Counted from the first letter of the stretch, positions 22,696 through 32,423 are shown. The stretch: 64,000 nucleotides of DNA from Sporocytophaga sp. (GCA_024707265.1 JANQAB010000006.1:501001-565000); one strand, 5' to 3'. Program-made: numbers and translations. The notes: generated by a model not told the origin, from the sequence alone.

Positions 22696-24489
22696 GTGAA
22701 TCAACTGAATACATCCCCTAAAGATGTTTACGAAAAACAGCTTAAGGAATTTATTGAAATAAAAAACAAAATTGAAAAAGATCAAAGTCTGACCGCCACT
22801 TTCCGATTGATTTCAGCTATCGCCTTTCTGGCTTGTCTTTATTTTCTGGTTCAGAATGCAAATACATTCACTGTATTCGGCTCTGCGGCATTACTCTTTG
22901 TTTTTATTGCATTTGTAATAAAGAGTCTCAACCTGAAAAGACAAAAGAAGTTTTATATCACTTTGATAGATCTGAATCAAGGGGAGTTGAACGGACTTGA
23001 AGGAGACTATTCTTTTTTCAAAAATGGAATTGAATTTATTAATCCTTCCCACCCATACTCCTATGATCTGGATTTATTTGGTGATGCTTCCTTCTTCCAA
23101 TCCATAAACAGGACCTGCCTTCCAGAGTCATCTTTGCGACTTGCATCCATTTTATTAAAGACACTCAGCAACAAACAATCCATATTGGAAAGACAGGAAG
23201 CAATCAGCGTTTTAAAAGATAAGGTTGAATTCAGACAGAACTTTTATGCACATGGAAGTGAAATAACCAATGAAGAAAGTTCGCAAAAAGCATTGTTGAG
23301 TTGGCTTGATACGAAGTCAGATATTATAACCGGTTTTATAAGAATAGCTTCTTTAACAACTCCTTTCATCTGTCTGGCTTTAATTATATCCTCCATATTT
23401 GTGGACGGTCTGTGGAGCTATATAATGCTCATTGTTGCATTCCATTGGACAATATATGGAATAACTGTTAAGAAGATCAATGCATATCATCAGACAATAG
23501 GTAAGAAACATAATTACCTTTCAGGATACCAAAAAGTCCTAGAACTTATCCGCAAGGAAGATTTCGACAATGCATCTTTAATATCTTTTAAGACCAATGC
23601 AGAAGAGGCACACATAGCTTTTTCAAAGTTAAAAAAACTAACAGGCTTGTTTGATTACAGGCTCAATGGCTTATTCGGCCCTGCTATGAATTCATTTTTC
23701 CTCTATGACTTTCATTGTATACATGCATTGGAAAAATGGAAAAAAGAACACTATGAGCAAGTAAGCCAATGGTTGAATACATGCGAATATCTTGATGCAC
23801 TGAATAGTCTGGCAGGCTTTGCCTTTAACAATCCGAAATTTATATTCCCAGTCATATCAGAAGGAAAACCAAGAGTATATTTCAAATCGCTCGGGCATCC
23901 GCTCATTCCTGAATCCAAAAGAATTACCAATGATTTTGAACTGGGCTCATCACAAAACCTGATGATAGTGACGGGAGCAAATATGGCCGGAAAGAGTACT
24001 TTTTTAAGAGCTGTCGGTTTGAATGCTTTATTAGCCCAGATTGGTTGTCCTGTATGCGCAATTCATGGAGAAGCATCAACACTTGATATATATTCAAGTA
24101 TGCGAACATCAGATTCTTTAAAGGATCAAACGTCTTACTTCCATGCTGAATTAAAAAGACTTAAGCTTATCATTGACTCCGCACGTAATGGTACGCCATT
24201 ATTGATTCTTATTGATGAAATGCTCAAAGGCACTAATTCGGACGATAAGCTTTCAGGATCTATTGCAATGGTTGAAGAATTAAAAGACCTGAATTGCGCT
24301 TCTATCATTGCAACGCATGATCTTGCTCTTGGAGATACTGAATTAAAATATCCGGACAAGATCTGTAATTTCTGTTTTGAAAGTCTTATCGAAAACAATG
24401 ATGTAACTTTTGATTACAAAATGAGACAGGGAAAAGCAACCAATAAAAATGCTACCTTTCTTATGAAGAAGATGGGAATTATAAGATAA
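22696..24489 (+). CDS. membrane-anchored MutS-family ATPase
   Basis: A 597-residue protein beginning at GTG. Two membrane hairpins are visible (about residues 34-75 and 215-255), absent from repair MutS. The C-terminal domain V (about 400-597) is complete: Walker A GANMAGKST (427-435), the ST motif region SMRTSDSLKDQTSYF, Walker B LLILIDEMLKGTNSDDK and the HD switch IIATHDLALG. It lacks the mismatch-reading domain I and the Smr nuclease of MutS2. Such membrane MutS homologues are widespread in Bacteroidota; their role is unknown to me and may not be mismatch repair. Probably co-transcribed with the NUDIX gene. Confidence 0.85.
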   Translation: MNQLNTSPKDVYEKQLKEFIEIKNKIEKDQSLTATFRLISAIAFLACLYFLVQNANTFTVFGSAALLFVFIAFVIKSLNLKRQKKFYITLIDLNQGELNGLEGDYSFFKNGIEFINPSHPYSYDLDLFGDASFFQSINRTCLPESSLRLASILLKTLSNKQSILERQEAISVLKDKVEFRQNFYAHGSEITNEESSQKALLSWLDTKSDIITGFIRIASLTTPFICLALIISSIFVDGLWSYIMLIVAFHWTIYGITVKKINAYHQTIGKKHNYLSGYQKVLELIRKEDFDNASLISFKTNAEEAHIAFSKLKKLTGLFDYRLNGLFGPAMNSFFLYDFHCIHALEKWKKEHYEQVSQWLNTCEYLDALNSLAGFAFNNPKFIFPVISEGKPRVYFKSLGHPLIPESKRITNDFELGSSQNLMIVTGANMAGKSTFLRAVGLNALLAQIGCPVCAIHGEASTLDIYSSMRTSDSLKDQTSYFHAELKRLKLIIDSARNGTPLLILIDEMLKGTNSDDKLSGSIAMVEELKDLNCASIIATHDLALGDTELKYPDKICNFCFESLIENNDVTFDYKMRQGKATNKNATFLMKKMGIIR

Positions 24490-24617
24490 GTTGAAATAAC
24501 ACCATCATCTCCTCTTCAAAACTTCAAATTATCTTAAAACGATTGAATCAACTATAAAAATCTTTTCTGTGACTTTGCCTTGCCTATTGCAGAAATTTAC
24601 CTGCACAGCAAGTACAC

Positions 24618-25004
24618 TTAAGCTTTGAAAACCAAAACTTTTGAACCAAAGAAATTTGAAAATACAGTAGTACCTGTAGCAATAGTCTGTGCTATTAATT
24701 TGGGCATTTCATAATTTTCTACCAGATATTCAAGAATAATAAGATTTACAGCCAGAGAGAATGAATAAACCAGAAAATATTTTAAAAAATAAAATTTATT
24801 TTCATCATCTTTCGAAAACGTCCATTTTTTATTTATATAAAATCCAGTGATAACTCCAGCCAAGAAACCCAATGTAGCTGCAACGAGATAATGGATTGGT
24901 GTTAATTCCGTAACAGAAATAAAAATAATATAGTTAACTACTGTGCAGATACCGCCAACTACAGCAAAACGGATAAATTGATCTTTAAGCTTAGTACTTA
25001 TCAT
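24618..25004 (-). CDS. GtrA family membrane protein
   Basis: A 128-residue protein with four predicted membrane helices and the family pattern: RFAVVGGICTVVNYIIF in helix 1, helix 2 with GFLAGVITGFYINKKWTF, helix 3 FLVYSFSLAVNLIILEYL, helix 4 ending TVFSNFFGSKVLVF. GtrA proteins act in transfer or flipping of polyprenol-linked sugars for cell-surface polysaccharides. No glycosyltransferase lies beside it. A TAnnTTTG word on the minus strand (CAAATTTA, 25053-25060) may be its -7 element, but I see no TTG at -33. Confidence 0.9.
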   Translation of the reverse strand: MISTKLKDQFIRFAVVGGICTVVNYIIFISVTELTPIHYLVAATLGFLAGVITGFYINKKWTFSKDDENKFYFLKYFLVYSFSLAVNLIILEYLVENYEMPKLIAQTIATGTTVFSNFFGSKVLVFKA

Positions 25005-25416
25005 AAATTAAGATTCGCACACTTTTTAAATGTGGCAGCCACTTATAAAGTTCAAATTTAACATTAAAACCTGAAGAAAATCTGAATTATTATAAAAAAG
25101 AGTAAAGGAATCCTAAAAAACAAAGGTACAAACCTAAAAGCCCATACCCACAAACATCTGATTTTAAAAGAAATACTACAATTGTACTGCTTTTAAAAAT
25201 TATAGATAAAAGTAAAATCAGAATATATTTTTTTTATTGCTTTGAACGAATCCTAACAATTCAGTTTCTTTATTCCTGAAAAATGCTAACAATAAAATAG
25301 AATCAGGAATTACTACTTAACAGCCAGCCATTGATTAAATACTTCCATATCTTAACATTTATTTTTACAACAGCATTTTTTGCTCTTAACAATAATAGTT
25401 AGCTTATTTACAAATA
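25005..25416. other. AT-rich intergenic region
   Basis: About 410 bases between the GtrA gene start and the stop of the FG-GAP protein gene. Apart from the possible -7 element of the GtrA gene at 25053-25060, I see no gene, stable hairpin or repeat. Confidence 0.5.
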
Positions 25417-26952
25417 CTATCTTTTCTCCAATTTAAAAGTATCAATATATTCTGAATCATTAAAAACTTTAATCAGATATACTCCATTTGGTCCCATCAC
25501 AGTATAGTCAATTCTATTGGTACCAAAATAATTGGAAACATCTATAAGTCTGCCATCCGAAGAAAACAGCTCTAACCGGATATTTTCAATAAATTGTTCA
25601 GACACCAGGTTCACCTGTTTATCTGTCGGATTTGGATAAACAACAAAATGATGCTTTCCATCATTTTTTATACGAGCCTCTGTAATCAGATTATTTGAAT
25701 AGATATAAATTTCTCCCTGAGGAGTTAAGTCTCCAGTCCGTCTTAAAGGTGCTGCAATTACGGCTGTTTTTCCATTTCCGGAAATAGCCAGGTCTGCACC
25801 AAAATAATCGTAATGCACCGGCTCTCCGGAGAACACTTCGTCTTTTAACACAAATTCATCTCCGGATTTTAAATATGCATATACTTTACCCTGATAAATA
25901 ATAGTGTCAACATATTTATGACCTGCACCAATTAAAAGTGTATTTCCATCATCTGACAATGAAACTATCCCAAAGTAATCTCCTTCGGCTGCATCTGGTG
26001 CAGTGAATGAAGATCTTTCGATCCAATTATTACCTTCTTTTTCAAAATAGTAAGCTTTGCCAACTCCGTCAAGATTACTCAATTTCTTATTTAGAGATCC
26101 TATCACAAGAATTTTTCCGTCCGAAGACGCATCGAGCGAAGTGCCAAAATGGTCGTACGAGGCTTTATCCGAGGGCTGAATAGTAGCCAGATAATTCCAG
26201 CTGGTACCGGTTCTGGTGAATACATATACATATCCTTGTTGTGTAGTAACTCCAATCGTTCCTTTTCTATATGCTGAAACAAAAGCAATATTACCATCTG
26301 CTGTCAATTTGATTGCCCCACCAAAAGCATCCCCTGCTGTTCTTATCGGAGCTACTAATTCACCCTGCAATTCCCATGTTGATCCTGTTCTGAAATACAC
26401 ATAAGCTTTTCCACGATTACCATTTGCCTTAGTAGCGCCAACAATGGCTGTTGTGCCGTCATCTGATAATCCCACACTGTATCCGAATTGATCACTAGCA
26501 GCGCCATCGTACGCAATTAATGATGCTGTCTCATCCCACTTATTTCCATTTCTGGAGAAGACATATACTTTCCCTTGATAATTATTAGTGTCAATTGTTT
26601 TACGTTGAGCTCCGACCAGGAGGGTAGATCCATCACCTGACAAATTCAACTGCATACCAAAATTGTCTTTTACTTGCCCATCAGATGCAAGAATTTCTGA
26701 CTGCAGCGTCCAACCAGCCTGATCCTTGCCATAGATAAATACTTTTCCTTGCTCTGCTTTATTATCGACAATATATCCGATTGCACTTACAGCTATTAAG
26801 TCTCCATCATCAGAGATACTTACAGACTCTCCGTATCTGTCCATTGGTGTCCCGCTACCTGCAGACAATTCGAATGTTTTGTCCCAAGATTGAGAATACG
26901 TATTAATTACCGAGGCAAGAAAGATGAATATAAATACTGGTATAAATTTCAT
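25417..26952 (-). CDS. secreted FG-GAP-like repeat protein with T9SS sorting domain
   Basis: A 511-residue exported protein. After a signal peptide (1-20, ending NTYSQS) come about seven repeats of roughly 55 residues, each with the pattern DxFGxxxxLSxDGxxxxVGA-x(n)-GKVYVF (FG-GAP_2 type), expected to fold as a beta-propeller like integrin alpha heads. The C-terminal 75 residues form a type A T9SS sorting domain (VVYPNPTDKQVNLVS to IDTFKLEKR). It is probably released or attached on the cell surface and may bind polysaccharide or other cells. A -7 word TATATTTG sits on the minus strand at 27000-27007, about 50 nt upstream of the ATG. Confidence 0.9.
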   Translation of the reverse strand: MKFIPVFIFIFLASVINTYSQSWDKTFELSAGSGTPMDRYGESVSISDDGDLIAVSAIGYIVDNKAEQGKVFIYGKDQAGWTLQSEILASDGQVKDNFGMQLNLSGDGSTLLVGAQRKTIDTNNYQGKVYVFSRNGNKWDETASLIAYDGAASDQFGYSVGLSDDGTTAIVGATKANGNRGKAYVYFRTGSTWELQGELVAPIRTAGDAFGGAIKLTADGNIAFVSAYRKGTIGVTTQQGYVYVFTRTGTSWNYLATIQPSDKASYDHFGTSLDASSDGKILVIGSLNKKLSNLDGVGKAYYFEKEGNNWIERSSFTAPDAAEGDYFGIVSLSDDGNTLLIGAGHKYVDTIIYQGKVYAYLKSGDEFVLKDEVFSGEPVHYDYFGADLAISGNGKTAVIAAPLRRTGDLTPQGEIYIYSNNLITEARIKNDGKHHFVVYPNPTDKQVNLVSEQFIENIRLELFSSDGRLIDVSNYFGTNRIDYTVMGPNGVYLIKVFNDSEYIDTFKLEKR

Positions 26953-27336
26953 TTTATCTTATTTTAAAATATTAAAAGGATTCGTTTTAGTTATAGCCTC
27001 AAATATATCCACTTTAAAGTTAACTAAAAGAATAACAAGGAATTATTAAATATTATCAACTCTCTATTTCAAATTTCACTCGATGCTAAAAATGCAGAAC
27101 AACTGAGATGCTAAACCAGACTATATTATAAATACAACTATTACTTCTGTATAAGCAACCGGTTACTTAGCGCCCTCATTAAACAACGAGAGCCACGTCG
27201 TTAGAAGTGGCTCTCGTTGTTTATTTCTATGCCTTCCAGGGATTAATCAAACCATTAAGATTCTTACTCCCTCCAATCCTATTTTATTTTTAATCGACTC
27301 TTATTTCTTTTATCTCCCTATCCCCAAAGCTTTAAT
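26953..27336. other. intergenic region with one promoter-like word and one strong hairpin
   Basis: About 380 bases holding the TATATTTG -7 word of the FG-GAP gene (minus, 27000-27007) and the hairpin at 27181-27222. Nothing else was recognised. Confidence 0.5.
27181..27222. terminator. strong hairpin, probable terminator
   Basis: A perfect 16-bp stem, AAACAACGAGAGCCAC (27181-27196) and GTGGCTCTCGTTGTTT (27207-27222), with a 10-nt loop. It lies 115 nt after the stop of the 27337-28890 gene. T-runs flank the stem on both strands, so it could work in either direction. Confidence 0.65.
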
Positions 27337-28890
27337 TTAGTTGGGTATGTTCATCTTTATCCACAAATTTTCTTTCTTTTTTTTCTTCCAACTTTCACCT
27401 TCCATTAATATTTTCTTCTGCCCTAATACTATCAGACTGCTCACATTATAAGTTTTCAATGCATCCTCCCCATCTTCTGTTTTATCCAAAACATACTTGT
27501 TTACGTTTCCCTCCCTATTAGATATTACAAATACTAATAAATCCCCATCACTTTCATTAAAACTATAGTCCATATAAAACAAATAATGTTTTCCTTCCCA
27601 GTAGATATATTTGTAAGACATGTTTCCTTTCCCATACCCCCCACGCATTTGTTTTTTCGGCAACCTTTTCATCCACTCAAGTTTTCCTTCTTTACTTATT
27701 TTAGTAAGTAGTATATCGTCAAAATGATTGGTATAATAGTAAGAATTCCCACCTGTTGAGTGCGCCACACGGTAATATTCTTCACTTATCAGTAACAAGG
27801 CCCCATCTTCATTTACAATCATTTCTCTGAATTCTAAATTCTTCATCACAGCACTCCCTTTGCTTTCTTTCTTTAAATTTTTCTTTTGTGACTTTTCATC
27901 TTCATTCATATTTATGATATCTAACGGGATTTCATGATGTTTAACGTCTGATACACTTCCTTTAGGAGAAAGACTAAAAGTAAAAAAACCGTCAGTCGCC
28001 CGACGATTTTGTTTGTTATCATACATCCCTACCCCTACCATAACAGCCCCTGCAACTTCATATAGATCAACAGAACGGACAAAAATAGCTCCTTGATCTA
28101 CTACAACATTCTCCATCGAACCTTTCCCCTTAAGCTTTAACACCTCAATGTGGTATAAAAGATTATCCTCTTCCAGCTCTCTTGAGCTAATCTCATCTTT
28201 GTGATATACAAAAGCCGTCACATAACTTACTCCTTGGCTATCAACAGCATATTGATACTTTTTTATTTTCACTTCAGGATATGGCATTGTATAAACATAA
28301 TTCCATACACTTTCAAAGTTTTTATTGTATACATGAACCCCTATAACATCATAGCTTTTTTTATCATTTATTCTTTCTCGATCTAAATGATAAAAAATAG
28401 CTACCACTTCTTTATTTTTTGAAAATTCAAAATTAAATCTTTTGGTTATGTCTGATCCATACTGAGCTTTTAAATGATAATCCTTCTTAATCTTCCTATC
28501 AGCTTCCAGCAATACCTTTTCCTCCGACATTAACAGAACATTTTCAAAGTCAATTTCTCTATAACATAACCGTACAATATCATCAGATCTGTTCCATAAT
28601 GAATAGAATAAAAAATACCTGCCATTAGATTCTATTACATTTTCCAAATTGTATCCTTGAGGTAGGTCTTTAGTAACAATCACTTTCTCTAATTCTAAAC
28701 TTTCGATTGAGTGCTTACTTAACACAACTTCACGATTACTAATTTTGACTGACAAAACCTTTCCGCCTTTACTAAAATAATACTTATTATAAGTATCAAC
28801 ATACTTGTATTGAACACCTTTAATTGCCTCTACCTGAGCATTAATGGTGAGGCTTACCAACAAACAAAAAACAAAAACTATAACTTGCAT
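27337..28890 (-). CDS. exported protein of unknown function
   Basis: A 517-residue protein with a signal peptide (MQVIVFVFCLLVSLTINAQ). The mature part is a run of short beta strands with alternating charged turns (repeated patterns like GRYFLFYSLWN, EVVAIFYHLD, GALLLISEEYYRV, KHYLFYMDYSFN), suggesting a beta-propeller such as those with repeated strand-turn blades, but I do not recognise a family. It has no sorting domain and no lipobox, so is probably periplasmic. A -7 word TAGTTTTG (minus, 28920-28927) lies about 30 nt upstream of the ATG. Confidence 0.65.
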   Translation of the reverse strand: MQVIVFVFCLLVSLTINAQVEAIKGVQYKYVDTYNKYYFSKGGKVLSVKISNREVVLSKHSIESLELEKVIVTKDLPQGYNLENVIESNGRYFLFYSLWNRSDDIVRLCYREIDFENVLLMSEEKVLLEADRKIKKDYHLKAQYGSDITKRFNFEFSKNKEVVAIFYHLDRERINDKKSYDVIGVHVYNKNFESVWNYVYTMPYPEVKIKKYQYAVDSQGVSYVTAFVYHKDEISSRELEEDNLLYHIEVLKLKGKGSMENVVVDQGAIFVRSVDLYEVAGAVMVGVGMYDNKQNRRATDGFFTFSLSPKGSVSDVKHHEIPLDIINMNEDEKSQKKNLKKESKGSAVMKNLEFREMIVNEDGALLLISEEYYRVAHSTGGNSYYYTNHFDDILLTKISKEGKLEWMKRLPKKQMRGGYGKGNMSYKYIYWEGKHYLFYMDYSFNESDGDLLVFVISNREGNVNKYVLDKTEDGEDALKTYNVSSLIVLGQKKILMEGESWKKKKKENLWIKMNIPN

Positions 28891-28980
28891 ACGAGCTTAT
28901 GCCAAATCCTTTTTTATTTCAAAACTACAAATAAATTTAATACTTCTTTTTTAAACTTATTCTTTATAGTTTAACTACTG

Positions 28981-29427
28981 TCATTTCCAGCGCTTTAGGA
29001 TGTAACCGATAAGACCACATACAAAAGCAATAAGAAAATTTGAATATCTAAAAACACCGTCATACGCTCCATCTTTATTTACAATAATCCTATTGGGGAA
29101 TGAGGTTTGCTTTAGATTACTTTCGGGGACATAACGAATGTATTGAGGCTCTGCTTTCAATTTTTCAATTGAAGGAAGAGGCTTGTCTAAATTATAATTT
29201 ACATTTTTAGTATGAACAATTGTATCTATCTTGCTATCCCGCATATATGCTAGAACATATATCAATTTAGCAACAGTTGGCTTTACCGGCTTTATCTCTA
29301 GCGATACGACATCTGCTTTTACTGATATACTAGCTTTCTCATATCGCCAGTCACTCCAAAATGATTTCATAGCAAATAATCCCAAAACGACTCCTAAAAC
29401 TATTAAGATATAGCCAATGTATTTCAT
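28981..29427 (-). CDS. two-helix membrane protein (DUF3592-like)
   Basis: A 148-residue protein with one membrane helix at each end (about 4-25 and 124-145) enclosing a periplasmic domain of about 100 residues. The arrangement and the phrase AKLIYVLAYMRDSK, then YNLDKP and IRYVPESNLKQT, recall DUF3592-type proteins; this is a fold-level likeness only. It is upstream of and in the same direction as the 27337-28890 gene (90-nt gap). Function unknown. Confidence 0.6.
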   Translation of the reverse strand: MKYIGYILIVLGVVLGLFAMKSFWSDWRYEKASISVKADVVSLEIKPVKPTVAKLIYVLAYMRDSKIDTIVHTKNVNYNLDKPLPSIEKLKAEPQYIRYVPESNLKQTSFPNRIIVNKDGAYDGVFRYSNFLIAFVCGLIGYILKRWK

Positions 29428-29767
29428 CTCACCCGATACAACTTGTATTTTCTTTTACATTAAAAATTACACAATACCATTCCGACATCCTTTAATAGAA
29501 GGCATTCTGGCTGTTTTATCTGGGACAAATAATCTGCATATGATAAATAGATTGAGAAACATTATCGTTTGGATTGCTATCTGGCAGCGTTTCTTTATAC
29601 TTGATACTTCACTGGTTGAAGTCTATCTGACTTCAACCTATAAATGAAAGCAAGTCTATTGACTTGCGGAATATCACCAAATAAACTTCACATAACAATT
29701 CCTGATTTAACTGGATTATCATGGATAAACGCCAACAATTGGTCAATCGTTTCTTAAATGTCAAATT

Positions 29768-31163
29768 AATGCCATTAAGTTAAGGCAAAATAAAGTAAAA
29801 CTATGTGAATAAACGGGTGTAATTATTAGATTTGGGTAGAAAAAAGAAAAGCCCCGTAATAGGAGCTTCTCATAGTAAAGTAACTTGTAAAGTCCTTGAA
29901 AACCTTACCACGCAAATATATGAAGAAAATTTTATCGACCGTAATAGACTGTCGGTAAATAATTTTACAAGAGATCGAGCTTTTAATTTTTCAGACCTGA
30001 TAATCTTTCTGTTACAGAAAGATAATGGTTCTTACCAGAAGGAGATCAATTCTTATTTTGATAGTTTGGGTCTATCAGCTGCATTATTTCCAAGTTCAAG
30101 TGCTCTTTGTCAAGCAAGGTCCAAATTATCACCTGATGCATTTATTGAACTAAACAGAAAATCTGTAAAGGCTTTTTATTCAGATTCAACATACAGAAAG
30201 TGGAAAGGCTACCGGATTCTTGCTGTAGATGGTTCTACACTTCAGCTACCCAAACATTCAACAATTGAAGAGGAGTTCGGAGTACATATGTTCGGACCGA
30301 AAGCAGACAGCCCGAAGTCACTTGCCAGGATATCCTATTTGTATGATGTATTAAATGGTTTGGTACTAGACTCTAGGATAGATAGTTTCTCTACATCCGA
30401 AACTGATATGGCTTGGAAGCATCTGGAGCATGTGAGCAAAAACGATGTGGTTCTTTTTGACAGATACTATCCAAGCTATCCGCTGATATTCTCATTAAAG
30501 TCTATGGGGACAAACTTTTGCTTCAGGATGAAGAGTGATTGGTGGACTATTGTCAGAGAGTTTACTTCCGGAAAAAATAACGATGAAATTGTTAGCCTTA
30601 GAATACCATCAAAATATAGGAAGTGGGCAGAGGAAAACGGCATACCTCAGACTGTTCGTGTCCGGTTAATTAAGAAGAAAAATAAAAACGGAGAAATTGA
30701 AGTTTTTTGCACATCACTGTTGAATGAAGAGAAGTATAAAAGAACGGCAGTATTGGGTCTTTACAAGGAAAGATGGAATATTGAAGAGGGATATAAATTG
30801 ATAAAAAGCCGACTGGAGGTGGAAGATTTTTCAGGCATCCGGTCAATTGTTGTAAAACAGGATTTTTACATAAAAACATTGCTTCTGACCATTAACGCCA
30901 TATTGTGTCAGAAGATAAACCCTTCAAAAAGCAAATCTTCTGGAAGGGTTATCAATATAAATAAAACATTGGGCTTGAGTACTACAAAAAAACTATTTCT
31001 AAAAATAGCATTAGATTGGACTATTGAGCAGACAGTGGATTTTTACACCAATACTATGATCGGAAAATTCAATTACTCAAGAAAAGGACAGAAATGTTCT
31101 AGAAATAAAAAGTGTCATAGGAAGTATAATATGAATTACAAAACTGCTTAACTTAATGGCATT
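29768..31163 (+). mobile_element. IS4-family insertion sequence, complete (1396 bp)
   Basis: Perfect 17-bp terminal inverted repeats: AATGCCATTAAGTTAAG at 29768-29784 and its complement at 31147-31163. They are flanked by a 12-bp direct repeat AAATGTCAAATT at 29756-29767 and 31164-31175, a target duplication of the size usual in this family. The sole gene is an intact transposase. The uninterrupted copy 2 of the host repeat shows the pre-insertion site. Confidence 0.92.
29832..31151 (+). CDS. IS4-family transposase
   Basis: A 439-residue DDE transposase starting at TTG. Catalytic residues are D133 (LAVDGST), D210 (VVLFDRYY) and E318, the last within the IS4 signature Y311-x2-R314-x3-E318-x6-K325 (YKERWNIEEGYKLIK). 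The stop is inside the right inverted repeat. All catalytic residues and both ends are intact and the target duplication is perfect, so the element looks recent and may be mobile. It cuts and pastes its own 1.4-kb element. Confidence 0.93.
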   Translation: MGRKKKSPVIGASHSKVTCKVLENLTTQIYEENFIDRNRLSVNNFTRDRAFNFSDLIIFLLQKDNGSYQKEINSYFDSLGLSAALFPSSSALCQARSKLSPDAFIELNRKSVKAFYSDSTYRKWKGYRILAVDGSTLQLPKHSTIEEEFGVHMFGPKADSPKSLARISYLYDVLNGLVLDSRIDSFSTSETDMAWKHLEHVSKNDVVLFDRYYPSYPLIFSLKSMGTNFCFRMKSDWWTIVREFTSGKNNDEIVSLRIPSKYRKWAEENGIPQTVRVRLIKKKNKNGEIEVFCTSLLNEEKYKRTAVLGLYKERWNIEEGYKLIKSRLEVEDFSGIRSIVVKQDFYIKTLLLTINAILCQKINPSKSKSSGRVININKTLGLSTTKKLFLKIALDWTIEQTVDFYTNTMIGKFNYSRKGQKCSRNKKCHRKYNMNYKTA

Positions 31164-31584
31164 AAATGTCAAATTAATAATTCATATACTGATATAGTAT
31201 TATAAAATATAACCCTTCAGGATCATTGATAGTACTTGGATAACATAGCCGGTTATTCTATTATTCTATAAATATAAAAATGGCCTCGATAAATATCGGG
31301 CTATTTTTGAAAAATCTTGAATTTATAATTGTTTGCATTATAACCCGCAAGTCAATAGACTTGCTCTCATTTATAGGCACAAGTCACAGACTTGCGCCAG
31401 AGCAGGGAGTTTCATTAGATTATTTAGCAGGCGAAGGTATTAATAATTCATCCTTCGACAAAAAAAACGGTGCAACGCATTCAGGAGATTGAAAGCATGA
31501 AGCCAGAGTTCAAAGAATGTATTTTTAAAATGCTCGATTCTATTATCAGAGATTATAAAACTCAGCAATCCTATAACCTTCTCT

Positions 31585-31968
31585 GGTTGAAGTCTATCTG
31601 ACTTCAACCTACAAATGAGAGCAAGTCTATTGACTTGCGGGATATCACCGAATAAACTTTACACAACAATTCCTGATTTAAATGGATTATCATGGATAAC
31701 CGCCAACAGTTGGTCAATCGTTTCTTAAATGTCAAAATTGATAATTCATATCCTACAGTGTAGTTATAAAATATAACCCTTCAGGATCATTGATAGTGTA
31801 CTTGGTTGACATAGCCGGTTATTTTATTATTCTTAAAATATAAAAATAGCCTCGATAAATATCGGGGCTATTTTTGAAAACTATCTTGAATGAATAATTA
31901 TCTGAATTATAATCCGCAAGTCAATAGACTTGCTCTAATTTGTGGGCTTAAGTTAAAAAACTTAAGCC
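31585..31968. repeat. MITE-like repeat, copy 2, uninterrupted
   Basis: About 384 bp. Left end: hairpin GGTTGAAGTC / GACTTCAACC (31585-31609) and hairpin GCAAGTCTATTGACTTGC (31621-31638). Right end: GCAAGTCAATAGACTTGC (31916-31933) and hairpin GGCTTAAGTT / AACTTAAGCC (31945-31968). The inner hairpins and their flanks are inverted copies of each other, so the element has terminal inverted repeats made of paired hairpins. The outer stems have the same form but different sequences. The core contains a terminator-like stem near 31850-31875 followed by TTTTT. Confidence 0.8.
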
Positions 31969-32073
31969 GGTAAGGATAATAGACTGCTTTCATTTTGAGT
32001 GAAACTCTACATTAGTGTCTTATCGGGGACAAGCCAAGGAAAGGAGCTGAATTATTAAACCGTTTATTTCTAT

Positions 32074-32346
32074 TTACCAAATCTTCTCCCAAACAGTTGC
32101 TATCACGCCTATAATCCAATACAGCCCGAAAGAAATCATTATAACAGAATATAGCCTTACAAAAACATCCTTGTTCAGAAATAATATGATAATTCCTGAC
32201 AGTATTAACAAAAACCATCCCCAATAAAATAGGTAGACACTAATCTTGTTGCTTATAATATACCTGAAGTGCAATATATGCCCCAGTAAATCCAAGACTA
32301 TTAAAGTTGTGAGAAAAAAATAAACTACTGTTATGGACTTCTTCAT
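32074..32346 (-). CDS. small membrane protein of unknown function
   Basis: A 90-residue protein from ATG 32346 (MKKSITVVYFFLTTLIVLDL); the longer frame to 32406 adds a polar, leader-unlike stretch. Three membrane helices are visible (about 5-25, 37-57, 62-82), with little else. No family recognised. It lies 78 nt downstream of the DUF6940-like gene on the same strand, so they may be co-transcribed. Confidence 0.55.
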   Translation of the reverse strand: MKKSITVVYFFLTTLIVLDLLGHILHFRYIISNKISVYLFYWGWFLLILSGIIILFLNKDVFVRLYSVIMISFGLYWIIGVIATVWEKIW

Positions 32347-32423
32347 TGATTTATAATAAATGTAAATGCTCTTCCAACATTCAGAAAATTTGAAATGGAT
32401 CGGCAAATTTCAACTTCAACCCG

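Larger units (their letters stand above)
29614..31398. repeat. MITE-like repeat, copy 1, split by an IS4-family element
   Basis: Without the insertion this copy is about 380 bp. Its left end has two hairpins: GGTTGAAGTC / GACTTCAACC (29614-29638) and GCAAGTCTATTGACTTGC (29650-29667). Its right end mirrors them: GCAAGTCAATAGACTTGC (31347-31364) and the stem GGCACAAGTC / GACTTGCGCC (31376-31398). The core is about 85-90% identical by eye to copy 2 at 31585-31968. It has no ORF, and carries an internal terminator-like stem (CGATA...TATCG, near 31296). Confidence 0.8.

Noticed and set aside
31280..31492. Plus-strand 70-residue frame between the MITE copies
   Set aside because: It runs across the repeat's hairpin end into the spacer and has no protein-like features.
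29614..31968. MITE copies as remnants of a coding transposon
   Set aside because: No transposase-like frame exists in the core of the uninterrupted copy; the only transposase belongs to the inserted IS.
32012..32224. Minus-strand 70-residue frame overlapping the small membrane protein
   Set aside because: The other frame has clean membrane helices and a better start.
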